Below are positions 35,453 through 43,511 of a DNA stretch of 64,000 bases, one piece after another. Each line of letters starts with the position of its first letter. Position 1 is the first letter of the stretch. The notes beneath the pieces were generated by a model, which did no database searches, was not told the DNA's origin, and saw nothing but the letters and a program-made list of their open reading frames with translations. A program made the position numbers and the translations under genes. This stretch comes from Gemmatimonadota bacterium (GTDB lineage Bacteria > Gemmatimonadota > Gemmatimonadetes > Longimicrobiales > Gaopeijiaceae). The stretch spans positions 1 through 64,000 of the forward strand of contig JAJDXG010000020.1 of NCBI GenBank assembly GCA_022823365.1. The letters run 5' to 3'.

Positions 35453-38053
35453 TCAACCCGGCGGCCCACCTCCCCGGCTGCTCCCGCCGATCGGGTCACC
35501 CTGCGGCATCACCAGCGCGCCGCCGGGCACCGTGTTCTCGATGCGCTGCTGCCAGCGGCGGATGTCCGCGGCCACCAAGCGCTGGTGCGGCGACGGGTCG
35601 GACATCGCTTCCAGGTCCGCGGCCAGGCGCGCCAGCCGGTCAGCGAGCACGGCGCGCACCTCGGCGGCGTTCCCGTCCCGGCTGGCCTGCTGCATCATGC
35701 GGTCGGCGACGGAGCGCTGGACGGCGTGCAGCACCCGCTGCCGGTAGTCGTCCGGCGCCGCGTCCGCGCCCCAGGTGTGCTCGATCAGCCGGTCCGCGAC
35801 CTCCTCGAGGCCCGGGTAGTCGCCCATGCTGCCGAACACCAGCAGGCGGGCCATGCGGTTGGGGTGCAGGATCTCGCCCACCGCGAAGTCGGCGGCCGCC
35901 TCCGCCGCGCCCACCGGATCGAAGATCAGCCCGGTGTAGCCGGGGAAGGCCTCGCCCTCGTCGTGGCGGTAGGCCGGGGGCGGGATCATCGACACGACGT
36001 CCTCGGGCAGCGTCAGGAAGTCGACCGTCAGCGTCGAGAGAATCGTCTCCAGCGCGTCCCGCTGCTCCTCGGCCGGGATGATGGCGAACGGCGTCTGTCC
36101 ATCTCCCTTGAGCGCGTAGCGATAGTCGGCGCCGCCGAGGGTCTGCGCGGCGGAGCGCAACTGGAAGCGGTGGTGCATGTAGAGCGGCAGCAGGACGTAT
36201 TCGAGGTCCGAGAGCGGCTCCCCGGTGCGGATCACGTCGGCGCCGAACTTCTCGAGCCCGATCTCGCGCACGTCGATTTCGAGCTTCAGATGGTCGACCA
36301 GGTTGGCCCCGTTATCCCATACGCTCGCCCCCGGGTGCGCGGCCCCGATGAAGTTGTTGTTGGTGTGCGCCATGAAGATCAGGCCGTCGTCGATGCCCTG
36401 CATGACGATCTCGTTCAGCGCGGCCCGCTCGTCGGTCCCCTCCGGGAACTCCCGGTAGAGCCAGTTGACCGAGAGCTTGTCGTAGGTGCCGATGCGGGGC
36501 ACGTAGGCGTCGGAGAGGTCGATGTCGCCGTTGTCGTCGATGGTGGCCAGGGGCGCGGGATAGTCCATGACGCTCTCGCGGCCGTAAGTGCTGGAGAGAT
36601 AGTTGTGCGGGAAGCCGAGCGTGTGCCCCACCTCGTGCGCGGACAGCTGCCGGACGCGCGCGAGCGCCATCTCCACCGCGTCGGAGTTGCCGGCGACCTG
36701 GGCCAGGTACTCGAAGTCCGGCGCCCCCGCCAGCATGCACGCCTCCCAGTAGGCGCGCTCCTCGGCGCTCATGGGCACGTCGAAGTAGCCGCCCCCGTCG
36801 TCGGAGGTGATCCCGCCCGTGAACGGCGGCACCATCCCCTGCCCGTGCAGGTAGTCCTGGCGCAGCCGCAGGCTCCCCAGGTTCACCACCCCGCGCACGA
36901 TCTCGCCGGTGCGCGGATCGATCACCGAGTTGCCGTACGAGTAGCCGCGCGTCCGCCGGTGGGTCCAGTGGATCATGTTGTAGCGGATGTCCTGCGCGTC
37001 GACCCCCTCGGGCAGCACCTCGACCCGGTAGGCGTCGATGAAGCCCGCCTCCTCGAAGGCCTCGGCCCACCATTCGGCCCCCTCGATGAGCGCGCTCCGC
37101 ACCGGCTCGGGCGTGCCCGGATCCACATAGTAGACGATGGGCTCGACCGCCTCGGAGCGCTCTGCGTCCGGGTCCCGCTTCTGCAGGCGATGGCGGGCCA
37201 CCCAGCGGATGCGCATGTCCTCGTCGATGGGACTCGCGTAGTCGCGCACGGTCGGCCCGTTCACCCCGATGCGCGGATCGGCGACGCGCGGTTCGTAACC
37301 GGGTCCGGGCAGCTGGATGAAGGAATGGTGCTGGCGCACGGTGAACGAACTCCCCGTGGCCGCAACGCCGCTCACCAGGTTGCCGGGCCGGTCGCTCGTG
37401 AAGGTGAGCATCGCCTCGACCTCGGTGTTCTCCGGAAACGACTTGGTGTTGGGCAGATAGATGGCGCTACGGGACGCGTCGAGCTGGAACGACCCCTGTC
37501 CCCGCTGCTCGATCTGGGTAATGACCCCGCGCGCGTCGCGCATGAAGAACTCGGTGGCGTCCACCAGCACGCGGTCGCCGGTGCGGGCCACGATGTCGAA
37601 GCCCCAGTGCACCGACGGCGCGAAGGCGTCGCGTACGGCCCGCGCCTCGGCGGTGTTCTCGGTGATGGCCCGGAACTCGTAGTTGGGCTCAACGAGCAGC
37701 ACCCGCGGCCCGATGCGCCGCGCCTCGAAGATGTGCGTCCCGCGCAACTGCCCCCGGTCGATCCCCACCGGATTGCTCCCGAGCCCCGACCCCATCGAGA
37801 TCTGGTAGAGAAACTCGGTGTCCAGCTCGGCGATCTCCCAGTAGAGGGCGCCGACGTCGTCATCCCAGTAGAGGTTGAAGAAGCCCTCCATGGCGGTGGT
37901 GCCTTCGGTCATCTCCTCGATGGTGGGGACGTCCTGGGCGGTGGCGGAGGTGGGGGTGGTGGCGGTGGTGGCGACCACGGCCACGGTGATGAGCGCGACG
38001 AGGGTGAGGAGGGGGGTGGGGGGGACGAGTCGGCGGGTTCGTCGGGTCGTCAT
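35453..38053 (-). CDS. Zinc-dependent metalloprotease, DUF5117/DUF4953 type
   Basis: An 866-residue exported protein. The signal sequence (LLTLVALITVAVV, about 15-40) is followed by a DUF5117-like domain (RGQLRGTHIFEARRIGPRVL). The metzincin-like active site QLSAHEVGHTLGFPHNYL lies near residue 472, giving HExxHxxGxxH with three zinc histidines and the catalytic Glu, and a Met-turn-like SVMDYP follows. A C-terminal helical region completes it. Such very large secreted proteases are frequent in Bacteroidota and Gemmatimonadota. Substrates are unknown. The conserved segment VARHRLQKRDPDAERSEA is also found as an isolated relic at 38389-38452. Confidence 0.88.
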   Translation of the reverse strand: MTTRRTRRLVPPTPLLTLVALITVAVVATTATTPTSATAQDVPTIEEMTEGTTAMEGFFNLYWDDDVGALYWEIAELDTEFLYQISMGSGLGSNPVGIDRGQLRGTHIFEARRIGPRVLLVEPNYEFRAITENTAEARAVRDAFAPSVHWGFDIVARTGDRVLVDATEFFMRDARGVITQIEQRGQGSFQLDASRSAIYLPNTKSFPENTEVEAMLTFTSDRPGNLVSGVAATGSSFTVRQHHSFIQLPGPGYEPRVADPRIGVNGPTVRDYASPIDEDMRIRWVARHRLQKRDPDAERSEAVEPIVYYVDPGTPEPVRSALIEGAEWWAEAFEEAGFIDAYRVEVLPEGVDAQDIRYNMIHWTHRRTRGYSYGNSVIDPRTGEIVRGVVNLGSLRLRQDYLHGQGMVPPFTGGITSDDGGGYFDVPMSAEERAYWEACMLAGAPDFEYLAQVAGNSDAVEMALARVRQLSAHEVGHTLGFPHNYLSSTYGRESVMDYPAPLATIDDNGDIDLSDAYVPRIGTYDKLSVNWLYREFPEGTDERAALNEIVMQGIDDGLIFMAHTNNNFIGAAHPGASVWDNGANLVDHLKLEIDVREIGLEKFGADVIRTGEPLSDLEYVLLPLYMHHRFQLRSAAQTLGGADYRYALKGDGQTPFAIIPAEEQRDALETILSTLTVDFLTLPEDVVSMIPPPAYRHDEGEAFPGYTGLIFDPVGAAEAAADFAVGEILHPNRMARLLVFGSMGDYPGLEEVADRLIEHTWGADAAPDDYRQRVLHAVQRSVADRMMQQASRDGNAAEVRAVLADRLARLAADLEAMSDPSPHQRLVAADIRRWQQRIENTVPGGALVMPQGDPIGGSSRGGGPPG

Positions 38054-38388
38054 GGCGGGTACCTCGGTGGGGGATGTGGGCTGTTCTGGGCGGGTGAGCG
38101 ACGAGGGTCAGGAACGCCACCAGACATTCCCGGCCACGCTACGCCCACACAACCCGGATACGGTGAGACTGGAAAGCGGCGGGGAGGGGCGCAAGCAGTA
38201 TTCGGTCCGCCACATTTGGCCTAAGGGCCCCTGGGGAGGCCCTTGGACGTGAGGGTCTAAACGGAAAAGCGACCAAGGCAGCATTTGCTGCGGGAGCTCG
38301 CCGTGGCAAACCCTCTCCTGGCCGCATCATTAAAACTGAGCTGGGTTAGGGGCCTCGTGTCAATTCTGAATTACGCGAGGACGGTAAG

Positions 38389-38452
38389 ACCCGCCTCGGC
38401 GCGCCCCGCATCCCGGTCGCGCTTCTGCAAGCGATGGCGCGCCACCTCAGCG
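38389..38452 (-). pseudogene. Relic fragment of a second DUF5117-type metalloprotease gene
   Basis: The minus strand here translates to VARHRLQKRDRDAGRAEA, matching VARHRLQKRDPDAERSEA of the intact neighbour (encoded near 37145-37200). About 49 of 57 aligned bases agree. It has no start, no flanking homology and no open frame. It is a remnant of a paralogous gene that was otherwise lost, located at the left edge of the defence island. The surrounding gap 38054-38580 holds otherwise only hairpins (AAGGGCC/GGCCCTT at 38223-38244; GCCCGA/TCGGGC at 38458-38475) and the brxA upstream palindrome. Confidence 0.65.
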
Positions 38453-38509
38453 GTGCCGCCCGATAGCGCTCGGGCACCTATTGTTCTGTCTCAGGGAAAT
38501 CCGTACCTG

Positions 38510-38536
38510 TATAAGATAGCCGGCAAACTTGCCGGC
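38510..38536 (+). promoter_or_regulatory. Candidate -10 box and 18-base palindrome upstream of brxA
   Basis: TATAAG at 38510-38515 resembles a -10 box, though no good -35 box is at the right distance. It is followed by a perfect palindrome, GCCGGCAA (38519-38526), AC, TTGCCGGC (38529-38536), ending 44 bases before the brxA ATG. BREX operons are often repressed by a BrxR-type regulator binding inverted repeats upstream. No brxR gene is in the window, so a regulator would have to act in trans. Confidence 0.45.
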
Positions 38537-38580
38537 CAATACTCTTGACGCCATCAGACCTTCATGGCAGCTTCCCATTC

Positions 38581-39372
38581 ATGCATGCCCCGTTTGCCAA
38601 CCTAACGAGCACTCCCGCTCTTGAACGAGCCGGCTTCCGCTTTGGGCCGCGCGGTACCCAGAGCAGCCGGACGATTATGCTGCGCGAGCTTACGGAACTT
38701 TTGGCGGCGCTTCCGTCCGACGCAACCCGCGACGACTACGTCACCGCGATCGTAGAGGAGAACGTCCTCGGCAAACAAACGTTCGCGACTCGAAAGGGAT
38801 CCCGGCAGCGCCTGACTGAGATGTACGGCCTCGATCCGCGTCTCGCCCTTTTTCGCGTCCTCCGATATCTCTGGCGAGTGGATGCTCGCGGTCGCCCCCT
38901 GATTGCGATGCTCTGTGCGCTCACCCGCGACCCCCTTCTTCGCAAGACTGCGCTACCAGTGCTGAGGCTGGCGGTGGGAGAGGAGCTGGTGCGAGCACGG
39001 TTCGTTGGTGCCATTCGGGACGCCGTAGGGTCCCGGATGAACGAAGCGGTGCTCGACAAGGTGGCGCGCAACTCCGCAAGCTCCTGGGCTCAGTCCGGAC
39101 ACCTCGAGGGGCGCGTTCGGAAGATTCGCCGGCAGATCGTCCCTACTCCGGGGGCTGCGGCCATGGCCCTCTGGCTGGGCGAGATGGAAGGTTGCGCGGG
39201 ACTAGCGTTGCTGAACTCAGACTGGGCTCGAGTGCTCGACGTAGGAAGGGATGGGCTGCTACCGCATGCACTGGAGGCCAAACGCATTGGTCTGATTCGG
39301 GCGCGGGCCGCGGGCGGCGTGGTGGAGATCAGCACTCGCATGCTCGACCGCGGGGTCAGGACATGGCATTGA
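38581..39372 (+). CDS. brxA: BREX protein BrxA (DUF1819)
   Basis: A 263-residue protein. LRELTELLAALPSDATRDDYVTAIVEENVLGK, split here, matches the BrxA N-terminal helix bundle and its hallmark VEENVL. It continues with FATRKGSRQRLTEMYGLDP, LFRVLRYLWRVD and the C-terminal winged-helix-like part ending SWAQSGHL and GLIRARAAGGVVEIS. BrxA binds DNA and is needed for phage exclusion in some BREX systems. ATG at 38581; an in-frame TTG at 38545 is less likely. First gene of the BREX operon. Confidence 0.78.
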   Translation: MHAPFANLTSTPALERAGFRFGPRGTQSSRTIMLRELTELLAALPSDATRDDYVTAIVEENVLGKQTFATRKGSRQRLTEMYGLDPRLALFRVLRYLWRVDARGRPLIAMLCALTRDPLLRKTALPVLRLAVGEELVRARFVGAIRDAVGSRMNEAVLDKVARNSASSWAQSGHLEGRVRKIRRQIVPTPGAAAMALWLGEMEGCAGLALLNSDWARVLDVGRDGLLPHALEAKRIGLIRARAAGGVVEISTRMLDRGVRTWH

Positions 39373-39434
39373 GGGCGGAAGGCTCCTCTGACACACTCGG
39401 TTAAGACAACGCTACGGACGGGAGAAAGCCCTTC

Positions 39435-39989
39435 TTGAACCAGGTCAGCAAGCTCGCACAGCGCTACAAGCATCACATCAGCGTGCCTTGGCAGCGAACG
39501 TTGGCTGGAGCCCAGCGTGTGATGATCGTCGTGTACCCCAAGGAGCGAGAACGTGCGCTCCGGGCTCGCATTGGCGAGTTCGAAGAAGCCACTCGCGAAG
39601 CCGGGCACGACTGGACCTTGGTCGACGCCACCACTTGGTTCTCAGAGTGGATGGCCGCAGACGAGTACAAGGACGCCTACTTCGAGGAACCGGAACTCCT
39701 GAGCATGAAGCTGGAGGGTGAGTTCAAGGAGAAGACCGGAAGGCGGCTATCAAGAGTCTTGGACGACGCCGACGAGGACACAGTCGTCGCACTCCTTGGC
39801 GCAGCCTCGCTCTACGGCTTCCTGCGAGTGTCCGAACTCATCCAGTCGGTGGAAACTTCGATCCAGGGACGCTTGGCCATCTTTTTCCCGGGCACCAAGA
39901 ACGACAACAATTTCCGCCTTCTGGACGCGCGCGATGGTTGGAATTATCTGGCCCAGCCCATAACGCTACACGAAGCATGGATACCCTGA
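39435..39989 (+). CDS. brxB: BREX protein BrxB (DUF1788)
   Basis: A 184-residue protein with the DUF1788 pattern: ISVPWQRTLAGAQRVMIVVY, RARIGEFEEATREAGHDWTL, VDATTWFSEWMAADEYKDAY, and a C-terminal ALLGAASLYGFLRVSELI followed by GRLAIFFPG. BrxB is essential in type I BREX but its biochemical activity is not defined. The TTG start at 39435 has GGAG at about 10 bases and gives the normal N terminus. Lies between brxA and brxC. Confidence 0.88.
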   Translation: MNQVSKLAQRYKHHISVPWQRTLAGAQRVMIVVYPKERERALRARIGEFEEATREAGHDWTLVDATTWFSEWMAADEYKDAYFEEPELLSMKLEGEFKEKTGRRLSRVLDDADEDTVVALLGAASLYGFLRVSELIQSVETSIQGRLAIFFPGTKNDNNFRLLDARDGWNYLAQPITLHEAWIP

Positions 39990-39994
39990 AGGCT

Positions 39995-42900
39995 ATGAAG
40001 ATTCACCAGCTGCTGGACCGCGACCCGCTACAAGTCAGACTGGCCAACGCCGGCCAAGCCCGCATCACCAGCGGAGATGACGCGAAGGTGATGCGTGAAC
40101 TGCGCGACGAACTGGCGACCTTCGTCTGCAAGGGCAAGTTCGCCGATGCGCTGCAACGTATTCTGGAGCGGTATCTGGCGAACCTCGACGTCTCCCGCCA
40201 AGACGCCGTCTGGGTGAGCGGCTTCTTCGGAAGCGGCAAGTCACACTTGCTGAAGATGCTTGCCCACCTGTGGGTGAACACCAGGTTCGACGATGGCGCG
40301 ACGGCTCAGGGAATCGTGGCCGAGCGGCTCCCTGCGGAAGTCAAGGACGCCTTCAGGGAACTCGATGTTCGCGCTCGTCGCGTCGGCAAGCCGCTCGTCG
40401 CCGCCGCCGGATCGTTGCTGGGCGGAAACGTTGGAAGTGTCCGCCTTTCGGTGCTCTCGATCCTGCTGCGGGCCGGCGGTTTTCCAGAGCAGTACCCCCA
40501 AGCCCGTTTCTGTTTTTGGCTGCGGGACAACGAGTTGTTCGATCAGGTGCGCAAGACCGTGGAGGCTACGGGAAGAGACTGGGGGAAGGAACTCCACAGC
40601 CTCTACGTGAGTCCCGTTATCGCGAAGGCTCTCATCGAGGCAGATCCGACATTTGCGGCGGACGTAAGAGGGGCGAGGCAGCTGCTCATCGGCCAGTTCC
40701 CGCAGCCGAAGGCCGATATCACGACCGAGGAGTTCGTCAACGTCGCCCGGCAGGCACTCGCTCCCGCTGGAGAAATCCCGCTCACCATCCTCGTGCTCGA
40801 CGAAGTCCAACAGTACATCAACGAAGAGCAGGACAGGTCGACGATCATCACGGATCTGGCAGAGGCGGTTCAGACACAGTTCGATAGCCGGTTGCTTCTG
40901 GTCGCCTCAGGGCAGTCTGCACTCTCCGCAGGTACGACGACACTACAGCACCTCAGGGACCGGTTCAAGATCGCCGTGCAGCTTTCCGACGCCGAGGTGG
41001 AGACGGTTACGCGCGAGGTGCTGCTGGGGAAAAAGGCGACCGCAATGCCGGACATCGTGCAACTGTTCGAGGGGCATGCCGGAGAGGTGACTCGCCATCT
41101 CCAGGGGACACGGCTGGCGGCGCGTCCCGAGGACAGGATCAATGGTGATGATGTTGGGGACTATCCGCTGCTTCGGACCCGCCGGCGCTTTTGGGAGGAG
41201 TGCTTTCGAACCGCAGATCCGTCGGGGACACACAGCCAGCTCCGTTCACAACTGAGAATCCTGCACGACTCCCTGCAAGCGATTGCTACGAAGCAGCTCG
41301 GCGCTGTGATTCCTGCAAGCGACCTGTTCCGAGCGCTTGCTCCGGACCTCGTCGGCTCCGACATCCTCCTGAACGAGATCAACACGCGGATCGCAAAGCT
41401 GGACGACGGTACCCCGGACGGCGCGCTTCGCGCAGACCTGTGCGGTGTAGTCTTTCTCATTGGAAAGCTGCCGCGCCAGGAAACCGTGGATCTCGGCGTA
41501 CGCGCAGACGCTCCTACGTTGGCGGACCTTCTCGTCAGCGACATCACGGCGGATTCGGGTCCTTTCCGCAACCGCGTTGCGGCCGAGTTGGAGCAGTTGG
41601 CTACCGAAGGCGTCCTCATGAGGGTGGAGGACGAATACCGGATCCAGACGACCGAAGGGGCCGACTGGGAACATGCTTTCCGGGAGCAGAGGACGGCGAT
41701 TTCGGGCAATGAAGTGGAAATTGCTGCGCGCCGAGAGCAGCTCTTGAGTGGCACGATCCAAGACATCGTCGCGCAGGTGAGGCTGTTTCACGGCAGCGCC
41801 AAGCTCCGACGCAAGGTAGCGCTGCACGTCGACACCGACCCTGATGCCGCTCAGGGTGACGCCGTCCGCGTGTGGCTCCGCGATGAGTGGTCGAATTCGT
41901 GGGCTCAGGTACAGAACGAGGCACGCCGACGAGGCATGGAGGATTCCGTTCTTCATGTGCATCTGCCGAAGAAGAGCGCCGAAGAACTCCGGAAACACAT
42001 CGTTAGCGTGGAAGCGGCGCAAAGAGTTCTGGATCTCCGAGGCATTCCGGCATCCAAAGAGGGGCGGGAAGCTCGCGAGAGCATGAAGAGCAGACTCGCC
42101 GGCGCTGAGGCGGCCCGCAACGAGATCGTGCAAACGATTGTTCGATCGGCCAGAGTCGTACAGGGGGGTGGCAACGAGGTCTACGGCGATGACCTGCGGT
42201 CGCAGCTCCAAAAGGGCGGTGAAGCATCGCTGGCCCGCCTGTTTCCTCGATTCCCCGAAGGCGATCACCGCGCTTGGCGACCCGCGTTCAATCGAGCACG
42301 AGATGGATCGGGGCATCCCTTCGCCGTAGTGGACTGGGACAATCCAGTGTCGGAACATCCCGTTTCAAAAGAAGTTCTCGGCGCGATGGGAACAGGTACC
42401 TTGGGTTCCCAGGTGCGGCGTGTGCTCGAAGCCGCACCCTACGGCTGGCCGCGAGACGCAGTCGACGCAGCGCTGGTAGCCCTTCATCGGAACGGACACC
42501 TGAGAGCCGAGCGCAACGGTCGACCCGTCACGACCAAGAAGCTTGACCAGACCGCGATCGCGAAGGCTCACTTCCGTCCCGTAAGGGTACGACTGGCCGC
42601 CACAGAGCGTCTGGCGCTCCGGGGCCTGTTTGGCAGGCTCGATGTGCAGACAAGGAGTGGGGAGGAGGAAGTCTGCGCACCGAAATACTTGGACGCGCTA
42701 CAGTCTCTCGCGGCGCGGGCCGGCGGGTCTGCTCCCCTGCCCCCGGTTCCGGATACCCGCTTCGTCGAGGATCTTTCGCGCCTCACCGGCAACGAGCAGT
42801 TGGCGGCAATCCTGAAGGCCAAGGCGGAAATCGAAGCCGCCGTGGAACGGTGGGTGGGGCTGTCGGAGCGGATCGAGAGGCGTCAAGTGACCTGGGACCT

Positions 42901-43468
42901 AGCGGTGGCGTTGTGTCGTCACGCGGAGGGGGCGTTGAAGGTCGCGTCGGAGGCGGGCCGGCAGTTCGACGCCGTCAAGGAGCAACGTGCACTGCTCGCC
43001 GACACGGACCACGTCTCGCCCCCTCTATCGAAGCTGGCCGGGGCGCTAAGACGAGAGTTGGTGGATCGACATAGGCAGTTAGAGGAAGCGGTCGCCGAAG
43101 CCATTGACGCGCTTACAGACGACGCGACATGGAATAAGCTGGACGGCGCTGCAAAGGGGACAGTGCTTCGTCAAGTGGGCTTGCAAGGACCCGCACGGCT
43201 TGCGGTCGAGACCAAAGATCAGTTGAGAGCAACGCTTGACGCACGGAGTCTCGCAGGGTGGAGATCGGAGATCGACGCAGTCCCGTCACGGCTCGCGAGG
43301 GCGCTGGAAGAGGCGGCAAGACGATTGGATGAAGAGGGGCCACCCATCACCTACGTTACGGTGCATCGTGGAACGTTGACGGATGCCGAGGAGGTGAGGG
43401 ATTGGGTGGTCGAACACGAGACGAAACTACTCGAGGCGGTCCAGGATGGCCCGGTGATCGTGAAATGA
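39995..43468 (+). CDS. brxC: BREX P-loop ATPase BrxC
   Basis: A 1157-residue AAA-type ATPase. Walker A GFFGSGKSH is near residue 76 and Walker B ILVLDEVQQYI near residue 265; a sensor-like LLLVASGQSAL follows. Long helical regions make up the C-terminal two thirds. BrxC is a core factor of type I BREX, probably driving the methyltransferase complex. The ATG at 39995 (KIHQLLDRDPLQ) matches the usual BrxC start; an ATG at 39977 would overlap brxB by 13 bases. The C terminus VEHETKLLEAVQDGPVIV is typical. Confidence 0.9.
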   Translation: MKIHQLLDRDPLQVRLANAGQARITSGDDAKVMRELRDELATFVCKGKFADALQRILERYLANLDVSRQDAVWVSGFFGSGKSHLLKMLAHLWVNTRFDDGATAQGIVAERLPAEVKDAFRELDVRARRVGKPLVAAAGSLLGGNVGSVRLSVLSILLRAGGFPEQYPQARFCFWLRDNELFDQVRKTVEATGRDWGKELHSLYVSPVIAKALIEADPTFAADVRGARQLLIGQFPQPKADITTEEFVNVARQALAPAGEIPLTILVLDEVQQYINEEQDRSTIITDLAEAVQTQFDSRLLLVASGQSALSAGTTTLQHLRDRFKIAVQLSDAEVETVTREVLLGKKATAMPDIVQLFEGHAGEVTRHLQGTRLAARPEDRINGDDVGDYPLLRTRRRFWEECFRTADPSGTHSQLRSQLRILHDSLQAIATKQLGAVIPASDLFRALAPDLVGSDILLNEINTRIAKLDDGTPDGALRADLCGVVFLIGKLPRQETVDLGVRADAPTLADLLVSDITADSGPFRNRVAAELEQLATEGVLMRVEDEYRIQTTEGADWEHAFREQRTAISGNEVEIAARREQLLSGTIQDIVAQVRLFHGSAKLRRKVALHVDTDPDAAQGDAVRVWLRDEWSNSWAQVQNEARRRGMEDSVLHVHLPKKSAEELRKHIVSVEAAQRVLDLRGIPASKEGREARESMKSRLAGAEAARNEIVQTIVRSARVVQGGGNEVYGDDLRSQLQKGGEASLARLFPRFPEGDHRAWRPAFNRARDGSGHPFAVVDWDNPVSEHPVSKEVLGAMGTGTLGSQVRRVLEAAPYGWPRDAVDAALVALHRNGHLRAERNGRPVTTKKLDQTAIAKAHFRPVRVRLAATERLALRGLFGRLDVQTRSGEEEVCAPKYLDALQSLAARAGGSAPLPPVPDTRFVEDLSRLTGNEQLAAILKAKAEIEAAVERWVGLSERIERRQVTWDLAVALCRHAEGALKVASEAGRQFDAVKEQRALLADTDHVSPPLSKLAGALRRELVDRHRQLEEAVAEAIDALTDDATWNKLDGAAKGTVLRQVGLQGPARLAVETKDQLRATLDARSLAGWRSEIDAVPSRLARALEEAARRLDEEGPPITYVTVHRGTLTDAEEVRDWVVEHETKLLEAVQDGPVIVK

Positions 43469-43511
43469 CCACACCAACAGAAGGGATGACTCAGCGGAAG
43501 CGTGAGCAAGC

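Noticed and set aside
38285..38548. Open frame of 87 codons before brxA
   Set aside because: It runs through the metalloprotease relic and the palindrome, has no ribosome site and no motif.
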